This document shows, piece after piece, positions 37,717 to 49,509 of a DNA stretch of 64,000 bases. Position numbers and translations under genes: made by a program. Within the stretch, counting starts at the first letter, position 1. Each line of letters starts with the position of its first letter. The notes below the pieces were generated by a model that worked only from the letters and a program-made list of their open reading frames with translations, was not told the origin of the DNA and did no database searches. Source of the stretch: Aristolochia californica (lineage: Eukaryota > Streptophyta > Magnoliopsida > Piperales > Aristolochiaceae); contig JARWKL010000005.1 of NCBI GenBank assembly GCA_029961685.1, forward strand, positions 2,734,501-2,798,500, read 5' to 3'.

Positions 37717-38301
37717 ATGGGGAGAGAGATGAGAGAACTGGTTTCAGAGGGAGTGGGTAATTTTATCCTGCATAGCTTCCATGAAGTGAAGCAGATGGCC
37801 GAGAAGCAGACCGGGTCAGAAGACGGCGCCGGGAACTTCATCGTGGAGAAATGTCACCAATTCTTCATCCTGCTGCAGAACGCTGCGATGTTTCTGGCGG
37901 AAAAGCTGGAGCACATCCTTCCTCCCGGAGCCAGATCCGAGACTCTCCATCACTGGCTTGTGGTTGGCTTCCTGGTCCTCTTCGCCGCGGTGATTCTCTT
38001 AATCACCGTGCCTATTCTCGTCTGCCTTCTTAGATGTTTATTCGTTTGTTTGATTAATCTCATCATGGGAGTGTTAGCGGTGATCTTCACCGGTCTTGCC
38101 TGGATCTACTCTTGTTTCGTGCGTGTGATAACAGGGTTGTTTCATGGCTTCGTCGTTTTGTTGAAGAGATGCTTCCCTTGCTTCTTTTCATCCGCTGTGA
38201 GGATGATGAGAGCTCCCGGCAGGCCTGGCGTCTGGATTCCCAGATCTTCTTTCGAGAGCAATCCGGCTGGATATTTCAGGGTGCTGCACGCTGAGGTTTG
38301 A
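37717..38301 (+). CDS. Small plant membrane protein, 194 aa, unknown family
   Basis: A single-exon frame of 194 residues. Residues 1-75 are soluble and partly helical (GNFILHSFHEVKQMAEKQTG; QNAAMFLAEKLEHILPPGAR). Two long hydrophobic segments follow, about 80-106 (WLVVGFLVLFAAVILLITVP) and 107-135 (INLIMGVLAVIFTGLAW), perhaps with a third amphipathic one to 150. A basic cysteine-containing stretch (LLKRCFPCFFSS) then leads to the C-terminal motif RPGVWIPRSSFESNPAGYFR. There is no N-terminal signal peptide. I do not recognise the family. The 3' motif resembles that of the shorter membrane proteins at 43442 and 51683. The broken upstream duplicate and the intact frame suggest this is the functional copy. 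Function is unknown; two adjacent membrane segments suggest a membrane hairpin. Confidence 0.65.
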   Translation: MGREMRELVSEGVGNFILHSFHEVKQMAEKQTGSEDGAGNFIVEKCHQFFILLQNAAMFLAEKLEHILPPGARSETLHHWLVVGFLVLFAAVILLITVPILVCLLRCLFVCLINLIMGVLAVIFTGLAWIYSCFVRVITGLFHGFVVLLKRCFPCFFSSAVRMMRAPGRPGVWIPRSSFESNPAGYFRVLHAEV

Positions 38302-38569
38302 TTGAAGGGATTTGGGGATCTCCATCTCCAAGTGGATAGTATCGTACTTATGATCTCTGTATTGTCAATTGTGAACTCTATATAGTAGTTTAATGTAAAA
38401 AACTAAAGATCCTGAGACCCTATTTATCAGATTCTCAATCAGCCCAGTGTGATCTTTGTAACTGAGAATCAGATTATCAAGAAGGAAGGATCCTATAATT
38501 TCAATCTGTTAAGAGTGTTTTGTTTGCATAAGAACTACCATTATTTGCTTTTCTTCTTCAAAGTAGAGT

Positions 38570-38660
38570 CGAGTCAATTGTGAACTCGATATAGTAGTTG
38601 AGAGTCGAGTCGAGTCAAGTCATGCTGAGTCGAGTGGAGTCAAGTCGTGTTGACTCTTTT
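38570..38660. repeat. GAGTC-rich spacer repeat
   Basis: GAGTCGAGTCGAGTCAAGTC-like units downstream of the 194-aa gene. They are followed by a spacer that matches the one after the block at 37186 (GAGGAACTC, then TGTTGAGAGAAGAC and AACCCTTTGT). Confidence 0.6.
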
Positions 38661-38779
38661 TTGAGTTTGCAAGCCCGACTTGGGTGTTAATCTAGAGAGA
38701 GGAACTCGGTGAGAGTACTTGTTGAGAGAAGACAGTATGAGTCTATTAATGTTCACTAGTTGAAATGTTTAACCCTTTG

Positions 38780-39060
38780 TCGTTGTTTCATTATTACTCA
38801 ACGTTGTGGAAACATCTCCTTTAAGAAGTTATGGTTGTCATAAGAGAAGTATACTAAAAAGGCACTTGAGAAATTCAATAACTACACCTCTAACTAGCCA
38901 TTCAAAGTTCAATAGTTTGTGTCTAGATGAAGAGAAGAGAGAAATGGACAATTTATTTTATGTATCAGCTATAGAGAGTTTAATGTATGTTATAGTATAT
39001 ACTTGACTTGGCATAACACATTGAACAGGTGTAGTAAGCAGATACTTGTTAAGTTGTGGA
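38780..39060 (+). pseudogene. Ty1/copia reverse-transcriptase tail remnant, copy 1
   Basis: The frame contains decayed copia sequence: KRHLRNS, TTPLTSHSKFNSLCLDEEKRE, then IESLMYVIVYT and, across a stop, LGITH. This matches the segment between the reverse transcriptase and RNase H domains of copia elements (the TPL...SLMY...TRPDIAH region). Copies of the same piece recur near 41400, 44700 and 49200, each followed by GGTGTAGTAAGTAGATACC or a variant. Confidence 0.7.
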
Positions 39061-41379
39061 GTCTAATTAATACCTTACGCAAAGTCGACATGTGGATCGA
39101 CGAGTTTTCTTTTTATATTTGGGGGCGCACTTGCTATTAGGGTTATCATCGAGAAGGATCATCAGTTGTAGCCGAGAGAGGTTAGGAAAAAACATTTTAG
39201 TGTGTGTGATTTCCTTCGTAAATCACTTCATCATCATAGTGAAATATTGCAGTGGCGGAAGATAGGATGTAGTGTCACCTTGAAGCGAATTTGTATAAAT
39301 CTTGTGTTTTTTGTGTTTGTTTTATCTTCTTCTGCTATTATTATCGTTCTCGTAAGTATTGAAGTATGACGTCAAATTCATAACAATACCTTGCAAATTT
39401 AGGTATGCAAATCCCTATAAGCGAGTCGAGCCAAGTAAAGCCCCTTAAAGCGAGTTGAGTCAAGTCGAGTCCATAGAAATGAGTCAAACTTGAGTCCCTA
39501 GAAGCCAGTAAGTTGAATTGAATCTTTTGGCTTTTAGAAGCCCGACTTGGGTGTTAATCCAATCAAGTTCACTAGCTTAAATGTTTAATCCTTTGTCTTC
39601 CCTTCATTATTATTCAACATTGTGGAAACATCTCCTTTAAAGTAACATAAAATACTTTTATTTTAAGTTTTGAGAAGGACATAAAGGAATATGAATTGAG
39701 CAAAAAATAAGTCAAAGAAAACATTGTGAAGACTGAGACTTCTCTTACAGAAGACGACTCATTAATTAAGTTAGCAAGTAGCATGTATTGAATTTAAAAA
39801 AAAATCCTTTGATTGTTGTTTTTCAATTTTTACCTTCTCGAGTTGAAGACAGTCAAGGTGTCATCAGAAGAGGTGGCTAATTGAAAACCAACCCTTTGAC
39901 GTAGTTCGATCTAAGACACAAACTGCACTATCGCCTAATAATTGCTAGAATAAATAAATATGATTTCAAAGTGATTGTGCAAGTTTCGAGTAAAGATTAT
40001 AGTAAGCAAATAAAGATTTCAAAGTAATAGCTCAAAAATACTTAGCTCTTTGGAATATGACTTCTCAAATCTTCAAAATTGAACTCCAAAATCAATATCA
40101 AAGTGTAGGGATTTTTGGGAGTGGTCTTGGAAGCCGTATGAATTGAGAGCTGTGTTGTTTAGGGCGAAATTAACTAAAATCAATTGTACTTAGCATTTCA
40201 AAGTTGAACCATTGAGCTTGGTGTGAGATACTTTGCCCTTTTCCAAATAAACAATTACGAGAAAATACTTAAATGTTTCTCTCTTGAGTTGTTAATTACA
40301 TTAATTACATAGGTAACTCACTTTATAAATTTTGAAGACCTAGCTTCACCAAATTGAATCTTTGAATCTCCTTTTGCAACTCTTATATGCCACATCTTTT
40401 GAAAGTATGTGGACCATTTAAACGACCTTCTATTATCGATCGATCCCCCTTCTTCAGTCATTCAACCTTTTTGAATTGGCTGATCAAATGCTCGGTCGAA
40501 TAGATCTTCATTGTGGTTTTTTTCTCTCCTTGTTGTTTGAACAAATTCTTTTTGGTTGAACAATCTTCTTATCAATGTTTTGTTTTTTTCCTTTTAATTC
40601 CTCTTCTAGCCTCCTATGGGTTAGTTGTTCGAATGTTTGGGTGTAGGGATTCTAACCAAGTACTTCCTCTCTCCTCATTGTTCGAACAATTCGCTTCATA
40701 CCGTTCAAATGGATGATCTTTGTATTGCTTATTGTGTTGAGTCTTTCTAAGTACTATTATAACGCTAGTTAAGACAAAATCTTCCCTACAGTTTTATTTC
40801 TCTTGTTATGTTGAACAAATACTACTAGGCTATTCAGTCATTCAATTTTTTGGCTCAAGATGCTTGTATCCTTTTTCCACAGACCATTCAAATATTTTTT
40901 GGCCGGTCAAATAGTTGACTCTCAAAACAAGATTTGAAGCTTCTTGAGTTCTCTGAATTTACTTAATGCGTATTATTAGTTGATTAAATATTTGTTATCA
41001 TTAAAATTAAATAAAAAATCTTAAAAGCCATAGAATTAACTTAAGCCTAGTGGTCCATTAGAACAATTGATGAGTTTCTTTCACCAATTTTTTTCGTGCT
41101 AACCGTTCTCTAGGTATTATTTGTAGAATGATTTGTGTGCTTAGCTTAAACAACTTCTTTAGTTCATGTGCCCATAATCAACTTCTTCATTTTCACCTCA
41201 AAATGACTAGTTTGATTTAGTAAGTATTTTCTCAACTGATAAACACAAGATATTCTTCGATTATTCTAATAATAAGAAAGGTATCTTGCTTTCTTAACAA
41301 CAAAGTATTGTTCAAGGATATATGAAAGTTCAACAAGAATTCCCAATTCATTTCAAAATATTTTTCTTTTTAATTTGAT
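39061..41379. other. Duplicated spacer DNA without a gene
   Basis: This holds a GAGTC-rich block (about 39415-39540) and a long AT-rich stretch that is repeated downstream. Sequence around 40030-40170 (GGGATTTTTGGGAGTGGTC phrase) recurs near 42590, 46860 and 50630, and sequence around 40380-40990 recurs near 47200-47740. No coding capacity was recognised. Confidence 0.55.
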
Positions 41380-41660
41380 GGCTTCTTCATTTTTAGTTTG
41401 TGTCCAAATTGGAGAGAATAGAGAAATGGAGAAAATTTCTAATGTATCAGCAATTGAAAGTTTAATGTATGCTATAGTATATACAAAACCCAACATAGCT
41501 CATTGAACAGGTGTGGTAAGTAGATACCTTACAAATTTGGGTAAGCAAATCCCTAGAATCGAGTCGAGCCGACTCAAGTCCCTAAAAGCGAGCCAAGTCG
41601 AGTCCTTAGAAACGAGTCCTAGGTCGAGTCCCTGTAAGCCACAAATCGAATCTTTTGGCT
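41380..41660 (+). repeat. Copia tail remnant, copy 2, plus GAGTC block
   Basis: A shorter copy of the copia remnant (phrases corresponding to IGSLMYAIVYT, then AH) runs directly into the sequence GGTAAGCAAATCCCTAGAA and the GAGTCGAGCC-type minisatellite. It is the same composite seen at 38780, 44560 and 48960. Confidence 0.55.
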
Positions 41661-42129
41661 TTAGAAGCCCAACTCGGTGTTAATCTAGACAGAAAAACTT
41701 GGTGTGAGTACTTTAGAGGATAGACTTTTTTATGAGTCTATTAAAAGAAAAAGTGGTTTATCCTTTGTCTTTGCTTCATTATTATTCAACGTTGTGGCAA
41801 CATCTCTTTTAAAGTAACATAAACCACTTTTCTTTTAAGTCTTGAGAAGGACATAAAAGGAATCTGACCAAAAGCAAACCAAAGAAAACGTTGTGAAGAC
41901 TAAGACTTAGAGTTTCTCCTAAAGAGGATGACTCTTTGATTAAGTTTGCTAGTAACATGTATTGAAGAATAAAAAAGAATAAATATTGTTGAAAATAGAT
42001 TAAAATGAAATTAAATAATTTATAATCACTAAATACATATAAAATACATAAAAATTGTACAACTTATTAAAATATAAAAAATATATAAAAAGATAAAGTT
42101 ATATATAGAATATAAAAATATACAACTAT

Positions 42130-42420
42130 ATAAAAAGAGAAGTTCACCTCACTAGATCACGGGGGAGGACGCAATGAATGCCTCTCTCACTTTGTTCGCA
42201 ACTTTAGAAAGAACTGGCACATCTCATCGAACTTAAACTATAGAGTTTGATGTTGATCTTGTAGCTACTGTATCGCATCCTGAGTCTACCACAACTCATC
42301 CTCCAGCTATGATATACGAATAGAAGACGCTCGAGTTGTCCTCAAAAGAGGTGGTTGACCAAAACCCAACCCCCTTGATGTAGTCCGATCTATGACACAA
42401 ATAAAAAAGGACCCTAGTTT
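42130..42420 (+). repeat. Dispersed block A of the duplicated region
   Basis: A roughly 290-bp block containing GATGTAGTCCGATCTATGAC near its end. Diverged copies lie at about 46430-46620 and 50170-50440. Spacing of 4.3 and 3.7 kb matches the spacing of the duplicated units. It has no coding content. Confidence 0.65.
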
Positions 42421-43441
42421 AGATAGAACATATAAGTACATGGATGTTTTAATTTCAACCTTAAATTTTGAATTCTAGGCGAACCCCACTTCAAATTCCA
42501 TCGCTAGAATAAATAATATGATTTCAAAGCAATAGTACAAGGATTCAAGTAAAAATTATATTAAACAAATAAAGATTTCAAAGTAAAAGCTTATTAGAAG
42601 ATGGCTTCTTAAATCTTCAAATTCGAACTCCAAAATCAATTTCAAAGTGTAGGGATTTTTGGGAGTGGTTGTGGAAGCCTTAGGAATCGAGAGTTGTGTT
42701 GTTTGAGGCAAAATTAACTTAAATAAATTGTTCTCCGACTTTACTTAATACAAATATTAGTTTATTAAATATTTATTATCATTAAAATCAACTTAACAAA
42801 ATCTTAAAACCCATAGAAAACTTCTTCATTATCACCTCAAAATGACTAGTTATTAGATTTAATAAATATTTTCTCGACCGATAAACACAAGATCTTTTCC
42901 ATCCAAAATTTATATAAAATTATTCTAATAATAAAAAAGGTATTGTTCAAGGAAATATGAACGTTCAACAAGAATTCCCAATTCATCTCAAAGAATTTTT
43001 CTTTTTAGTTTGATGGCTCCTTTCCAAAAGAGAGAGATTCCCCCTAAGCTTTTTTATGTTGGTCGTCCCTTCACTACTAAGAAATTATTCCCACTAATTT
43101 TCTGTCCATATGGACAATGTGCCGAAGAGGACAAACCAGAATCCTTCGTTCCTGCCATTGGCATCACTGCAAGCGGGCCCTAATTGCTCACGTTTCTGAA
43201 TGTTGTAGAAGTATGCCGCGAAAAGAAAGCCTTCGTCGCGAAGGAAATTCCAGTGTCGCCGTACTGCTCTACAGGGACGAGAGCAGGTGAGAAGTCTCGT
43301 TCACCCTGCTTTACGTGTCCACCACGCCACGCTTTCTGCTTTATTAATAGAGATAATCTGCAGCTTCACTCGCTCACTCACTAAGTCACCGACGACAGCT
43401 ACGCGCAGTTGCAGAGAGGGAGAATCTGCTGTTAAGTGAAG

Positions 43442-43837
43442 ATGGTTTACCGCGAGATGACCGATGGGGACAAAAAGGAGCAGCTCCCGAACGCGAGTTG
43501 GATTTCTATGGCGCCCGAGAAGGCCGACAGTCCAACGCCATCTCCAGTTGAGGAGGGGGAGAGCCGGATGAAGAAGATTTTGCGGACGGCCGGGAAAGTG
43601 GGGTTCGTCGCGGTGGCCGGCGTTGGCCTTGTAGCTTTGGGCGCGTTGCTGATAATGGGAGCTTCTGCATCTCCGGATTTTGAACCGCCGGAAGATGGTG
43701 GGAAGAAGGATGAGGAGAAAATGATGAAGAGACCTGGCGAAGTAGGTTATATACCTAGAAGGGATTTCGTAGAAAACCCTCGTGATTATTTCCGTGACCA
43801 TCGCGAGAGGATGAAAGTCGCCCGTTCTAGTCGTTGA
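43442..43837 (+). CDS. Small single-pass membrane protein, 131 aa, paralogue A
   Basis: A single-exon frame starting at the ATG at 43442 (a GTG-initiated extension just upstream is not used). The N-terminal third is polar and acidic (MVYREMTDGDKKEQLPNASW; TPSPVEEGESRMKK). One hydrophobic helix follows (VGFVAVAGVGLVALGALLIM, about residues 53-75), then an acidic and lysine-rich linker (FEPPEDGGKKDEEKMMK) and the C-terminal motif RPGEVGYIPRRDFVENPRDYFR. I do not recognise the family. It is about 80% identical to the protein at 51683, and promoter-side and 3'-flank sequence are duplicated too. GC content of the gene is well above its AT-rich spacers. There is no signal peptide; the topology is probably single pass. 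Confidence 0.65.
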   Translation: MVYREMTDGDKKEQLPNASWISMAPEKADSPTPSPVEEGESRMKKILRTAGKVGFVAVAGVGLVALGALLIMGASASPDFEPPEDGGKKDEEKMMKRPGEVGYIPRRDFVENPRDYFRDHRERMKVARSSR

Positions 43838-44499
43838 ACACTCACTCCTGCCCAAGCCGAGCTAATAAGTACGTGAACGCCACCGTATCAGAACCTGCAG
43901 ATTAGGCTTCCATTACCGAAACCGTATCAGTCGCCAGGAATAGAAATTTTCCGTATATATAAATATATGATGTAATGTTGGTATCTATGGTGAATAAAGC
44001 TATGGTATTTGGCTTACACTTCACACTTGCATGTTGCAGATGTTTTGGGATGGCCCAACCTATGTTATAGAATGAGGGATCTCTAGAAGGTTTTACACAT
44101 ACACCAAGTTGGGTCCGGTATATATATTTGGGTATACACCTTAGTATTATATATAAGAGTCTAGAAAGGTCTATAGTTAGATGATAGTAGAATAGTCTAG
44201 AATGATCCAAACCATTGGATCAATGATAAATGTATACAATTTAGAATATTCATTACTCCCCCTCAAAATTATAAATAGGGGAGAGCCTCTCATTTGTACA
44301 CAACTCATTGGAGTGCAATACAATCTCTCTTGACCAAGTCCCTTGAGTCCTCTAAGTTCTCTCATTACTTTCATCGGGCGAGTGAGTGTAACCCTTACAA
44401 GTAAGAGTGAGAGTTAGGCTGACTCGTGTATTTGCAAAAGGAGTTTGCACACAAGTGCCGCAAAAGTTAAGCAAAGGAGTTGCGACCCCGTGACACTTT

Positions 44500-45060
44500 T
44501 TTGTAAATCCCGCATCTCCTTTTCTGAGGTCATATATTGAAATTGATTTTGATTCATCAAAGGTATTGATTTTGATTTAGATTTAGATTAGATCTATTCA
44601 CCCATAGTCAAGGTATCCTCTATTGTAAAAGGTAAGGAAGACATGGTTTGCAAGGGTTCATGCATCATTTATAATTAGTCATGAGTTTACTAGAACCATT
44701 GCAGATTATTATGTTTATTTCAAGAAGAATTCACCATCGTTCTCATTGTTGGTCGAAGATACTAACTTGATTGACAAGTTATAGAATGGGTTACACTTTG
44801 GATATGAAAGATGTACAAGGTGAATAAGAAGCACAAGTGAATAAGAAGTCAAGGTTTATGAAGAATGCAAAACTAATAACTACTCTTCCATGTAGCCATT
44901 TCAAGTTGAACAATAGTTTGTGTCGAGATGAAGAGAAGAGAGAACCAGAGAAAATTTTTAATGTATCAACAATAGGGAGTTTAATGTATGCTATAGTATG
45001 TACAATACCTAGCATAACACATTGAACAGGTGTAGTAAGTAGATACCTTACAAATTTAGG
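44500..45060 (+). pseudogene. Copia reverse-transcriptase remnant, copy 3, fused to the paralogue 3' flank
   Basis: The 3'-flank phrase shared by the paralogues (GAGGTCATATATTGAAATTG, about 44525) passes directly into copia reverse-transcriptase sequence in broken frames (a DEIYS-like phrase, SHEFTR, YYVYFKKN, DTNLIDKL) and then the SRFMKNAK...SLMYAIV tail (44837-45025). The fusion is the same as in the unit at 48300-49500, showing the duplication included both parts. Confidence 0.7.
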
Positions 45061-45211
45061 TAAGTATTTATATGCGAGTCGAGTCGCTTCTAGTGAGTCG
45101 AGCCGAGTCTTAGGGTTTCTCTTAAAGAGGATGACTCATTAATTAAGTTTGCAAGTAACATGTATTGAAGAATAACATATTAGATCGAAGCATGTTTAGT
45201 TTTTCCTTGAA

Positions 45212-45213
<2 letters not shown>

Positions 45214-45268
<55 letters not shown>
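45214..45268. repeat. (AT)n microsatellite
   Basis: About 27 uninterrupted AT dinucleotides. Confidence 0.95.
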
Positions 45269-45270
<2 letters not shown>

Positions 45271-45665
45271 TTATCTTGATAATTTACGACTTTATACTTT
45301 ATACTTTATACTCTTGTTTTTGTAAGCAAACAAAGTGGTAGGAATATTATTTGACATTTAAACAATTTTTTTCATTTGGATTTTTTATTAAAAATTTCCT
45401 TTGATTGTTTTTTTTTTTCTATTTTTACCTTCTCGATATTTTTTCCCAGTCACTTATTCTTCGCTATTCTCCGCTTGGACTAATAGAACTCAATTTTTTT
45501 ATCAACATTTTGTAAGATAAGAAAATAGAGTAAAAAAATTCCACAATCTAAGACCAATGCACACACTAGAAAATTGTGGTTTATCCTCACTTTTTATTAT
45601 TTTTACTTTTTTTTTGATAATTTACATTTTTTCACCATTATTTTCAATTATTTGTTGTAACATTT

Positions 45666-45971
45666 TATTAAGTACCTAGCCAATACTATCCAAAAGACCG
45701 ATCCGTTAGGTAGCGAAAAACCAAGAACTTAACCCAGGACCACAACATTACTCCCACCGTTACGAGCCGACGTCCACAACGGCCCACTCTAGCGACACCA
45801 GCCCACTTTGTCACTTTAACCGTGTAAGTCTTCTAGGTCGCCCCCTCTAGGATTCAAACTCGCAACGCGGTGCCCACTCTGATACCAAATGTTAAGTACT
45901 TAGCCAATATTACCCAAAAAATTGATCTGTTAGGTAACAGAAAGCCAAACACTTAATCCAAGACCTCAACA
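45666..45971 (-). mobile_element. TRIM element, 82-bp LTR family, copy 2
   Basis: This is a second member of the family found at 2489-2863. Its direct repeats are again exactly 82 bp (45666-45747 and 45890-45971), start T(G/A)TTAAGTAC and end CAACA. The primer-binding site TGGTATCAGAG (minus strand) lies two bases inside the right repeat. The interior is shorter (142 bp) and retains CGGCCCACTCTAGCGAC-like sequence in common with copy 1. The flanking pentamers CATTT and CATTA suggest a target duplication with one mutation. LTRs have diverged more than in copy 1, so it is older. Confidence 0.85.
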
Positions 45972-46429
45972 CATTATCCTTTGATTGCTCTTTTGTCCAA
46001 AACTTTCCAAATGAGAAGACTTTAGGTATAACTACTAAACTAACTTTCTATATAATCATATCACTCTACTTGAAAATTTTCTTTGTTTGAATGTTTTAAT
46101 TCCACTATGAAGAGAACGACAAAATTTTCCAGTATCAGATGGACACCCCATACTAAAATTTGTACTATGGAATGTTAAAACATATAAAAAATCTTCTACC
46201 AGAGAATCTTAAAATTTAATAAGTAGAAAATATTTTTAAATATTTTTATTTTATATTTATAAAATAAAAAATAAGTATTATTAAAAATAGATTAAAATAA
46301 AATTAAATACTTTATAATAACTAAATAAATATAAAAAATATAAAATTTTACCACATATAAAAATACAAAAATATAAAAATATAGAATATACATATAATAT
46401 AAAAAATATACACCTATATAAAATGAGAT

Positions 46430-46620
46430 GTCCATCTCTCTACATCAAGGGGGAGTTTCATGTTGATCTCGTAGATATTGCATCGCATTCTTAGTCTAGT
46501 GCAATTCATCCTCAAGCTATGATATACGAATAGAAGACACTCGAAGTGTCCTTCAAAGAGGTGGCTGATCAAAAGCCAACCCCTTGATGTAGTCAGATCT
46601 ATGAAACAAACTACACTATC
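46430..46620 (+). repeat. Dispersed block A, second copy
   Basis: A diverged copy of 42130-42420, containing CATCGCATTCTTAGTCTAG and GATGTAGTCAGATCTATG phrases. Confidence 0.6.
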
Positions 46621-46849
46621 TCCCTCAAATAATTGTTTGAATTATGTAATAATTTTAAAAATGAAGGATCCTAGTTCAAATAGAACATATAAGTACATGG
46701 ATGTTTTAATATCAACCTTAACATTTTAATACTACGCAAACCTCACTTCAAATTCCCTCGCAAGAATAAATAAATATGATTTCAAAGTGATTGTGTAAGG
46801 ATTTGAGTAAAGATTATATTAAGCTAATATAGATTTCAAAGTAATAGCT

Positions 46850-48170
46850 CAAAAATATTTAGCTCTTTAGAGGATGACTTCTCAAATCTTCAAATTTGAA
46901 CTCCAAAATCAATTTCAAAGTGTATGGATTTTTGGGAGTGGTCGTGGAAGCCTTAGGAATTGAGAGTTGTGTTGTTTGGGGCAAAATTAACTTAAATCAA
47001 TTGTTCTCAACGTTTCAAAGTTGAACCATTGAGCTACATAAGAGATACTTTGACCTTTTTGCAACTAAAAAATTGCTAGAAAATACTTAAATGTTTCTTT
47101 CATGAATTTTTAATTACATAGATAGTTCACTTATAGATTTTAAAGACCTAGCTTCGCCAAATTGAATATTTGAATCTCCTTTTGCAACTCTTATAGGCCA
47201 CATCTTTTAAACGTATGTGGACCATTCAAACGACCTCCTATTATCAATTGTTCCCCCTTCTTCATTGTGGTTGTTTTCTCTCCTTGTGGTTTGAACATAT
47301 CCTTGTTGATCGAACAATCTTCTTATCAATGTCTTATTTTTTCCCTTTTAATTTCTCTTCCAACCTCTTATGGGTTAGTCGTTTGAATGTATGGGCGAAG
47401 GGATTCTAACCAAGTACTTTCTCTCTCCTCATTGTTAGTTTGATACCGTTCAAATGGGTGACCTCTATATTGTTTATTGTGTTGAGTCTTTTTAAGTACT
47501 GTTATAACGTTAGTTAAGACAAAATCTTCCCTAGAGTTTTATTTCTCATGTTTGGTTGAACAAATGCTACAAGCCTATTGAAACATTGAGTTTTTTGGCT
47601 CAAGTTGCTTCTATCCTTTTTCCATAACAATTGACTCTCAAAACATGATTTGAAGCTTCTTGAGTTCTCGAGTTTACTTAATGTATATTATTAGTTGATT
47701 AAATATTTCTTATCATTAAAATTAACTTAACAAAATCTTAAAACTCATAGAATTAACTTAAGCCTAGTGGTCCATTAGAACAATTGATGAATTTTTTTCA
47801 ACATTTTTTTTTGTGCTAACCATTTTCTGGGTATTATTTGTAGAATGATTCATGTGCTTAGACAACTTCTTTAGTTCATGTGTCCATGCACAACAATTTC
47901 ATCCAAAATTTATACAAATTTATTCTAATAATAAGAAATGTAACTTGCTTTCTCAGCTGGAAAATATTGTTCAAGGATATATGAAAGTTCAACAAGAATT
48001 CCCAATTCATTTCAAAGTATTTTTCTTTTAAGTTTGATGGCTCCTTTCCAAAAGAGAGTGAGAGAGAGATTCCCCCTATGTTGTTTTTATAGTGGTTGTC
48101 CATTCAGTACTAAGAAAATATTTCCCCTAAACTTATTTTATTAGAATTAAATCCCCTCTAATTTCCTGTC
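46850..48170. other. Duplicated AT-rich spacer without a gene
   Basis: It resembles 40030-41350 over most of its length, including the GGGATTTTTGGGAGTGGTCG phrase and the segment before a CCTTTCCAAAAGAGAG phrase. It belongs to the middle unit of the array and leads to the gene-less unit at 48175. Confidence 0.6.
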
Positions 48171-48174
48171 GATA

Positions 48175-48480
48175 TGGACATTCTACTTCAAGTATGACCT
48201 CCTACCATTGAACACTGAAGACGACAAACCAAAATCCTTTGTTCCTGCCATTGGTAGCACTGCAAGGATGTTACAGTGGACTTCTTTCTCTGTTTTTACA
48301 GTTACAGACGATCTCACGACAATAGTTGACACTTTTCTGTGATTCCCCACATATCCTTTTCCTCGGGTCATATATCGAAATCGATTTTGCTTCATCCGTA
48401 AAATAAAGATCTTCTCGTTTGTTCACAAACCCAGAAAATAAATGAAAACCGGGAGCAGTCAAATTTTGGGAGCCATTAGA
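48175..48480 (+). pseudogene. Empty unit: paralogue promoter side joined to 3' flank, gene deleted
   Basis: Sequence at 48180-48267 (CAAACCAAAATCCTTTGTTC, then TGCCATTGG..GCACTGCAAG) matches the promoter-side sequence of the paralogues (43130-43175 and 51360-51430). From about 48270 onward it matches their 3' flank (GTGATTCCCCACATATCC, GTTCACAAACCCAGA; compare 52190-52320). The whole coding region is missing between them, so this is a third unit that lost its gene by internal deletion. Confidence 0.75.
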
Positions 48481-48746
48481 AATTTAGGGGTGATAAATCG
48501 ATCTATGAGGGTGTGGATAATTAGGAAGTCTCTTACTTGCATTTAAGAGTATTTGGTTGTAGAACATTAATAAATTTACCAAGGAACATAGAAGCAAATG
48601 AGATATTTCAAAGCACTTCATTGTATATTTCTAAGTTATGGGGGCATAGGTTCTAGGATTCAAATACCAAAGAATTGCACAAAAGTCAAGATGTAATCTT
48701 TTAGAGAAATAAATTGCACAAAAAGGGTGAGAGATCTCAAAAAAGG

Positions 48747-48904
48747 GTGTTTAGATTGAAGAATGAGGATGGTAAGAACAAGATGAGTTACAAAACACTA
48801 CTTGTTGTAAAAGGTTTTGAGTAGAGTGTTTGGATTGAAGAATGAGGATGGTAAGAACAAGAAGAGTTACAAAACACTATTTGTTGTAAAAGGTTTCGAG
48901 TAGA
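48747..48904 (+). repeat. 79-bp tandem duplication in a copia remnant
   Basis: Two near-identical 79-bp copies starting GTGTTTAGATTGAAG and GTGTTTGGATTGAAG. Each reads RLKNEDGKNK and LLVVKGFE-type copia sequence followed by a stop. Confidence 0.8.
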
Positions 48905-49500
48905 GAAAGGTATTGATTTTGATGAGATCTATTCACTCATAGTAAAGATATCCTCTATTGAAAAAGGTAAGGAAAACATGGTTTGCAAGTTGAAAAAGAG
49001 ATTATATGGGTTCATGCAAGAGATAATGGTTTAAGAAGTTTGATTCATTTATAATTAGTCATGAATTTACAAAACCATTGAAAACTATTATGTTTATTTC
49101 AAAAAGTATTCATCATCTTCTTTTATTATTCTCCTATTATAAGTTGATGACATGCTCATTGTTGGTTAAGATACTAACTTGATTGACAAGTTATAGAATG
49201 GGTTAGACTTTTGATATGAAAGATTTTGGGGCTACCGAAAAATAAACGTGACAAGGTGAAAAAGAAGTTATGGTTGTCACAAGAGAAGTATACTAAAAAA
49301 TTACTTGAGAAATTCAATATGCAGAATGCAAAAGTTATAGCTACACCTCTAGCTAGCCATTTCAAGTTGAACAATAGTTTGTGTTTGGATGATGAGAAGA
49401 AAAAATTGGAGAATTTTTTTGGTGTTTCAACAATAAGGAGTTTAATGTATATCATAGTATATACACGACTTGACATAGCATATTGAACAAGACCTTGCAA
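48905..49500 (+). pseudogene. Copia reverse-transcriptase remnant, copy 4 (longest)
   Basis: This is the best preserved of the copia remnants in the array. In broken frames it reads GIDFDEIYS, CKLKKRLYGF, TIENYYVYFKKYSSSS, VDDMLIVG and DTNLIDKL, then an open stretch at 49226-49486 (LSQEKYTKKLLEKFNMQNAK, then IRSLMYIIVYTRLDIAY). These are the reverse-transcriptase palm (VDD box) and the following connection region. Stops and an in-frame break near 49250 make it inactive. Confidence 0.85.
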
Positions 49501-49509
49501 ATTTAGGTA

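Noticed and set aside
43301..43855. 184-codon minus-strand frame over paralogue A
   Set aside because: It is antisense to the paralogue, which is conserved in the plus frame; the same shadow occurs at 51626-52051. Conservation follows from the duplicated DNA, not from coding on that strand.
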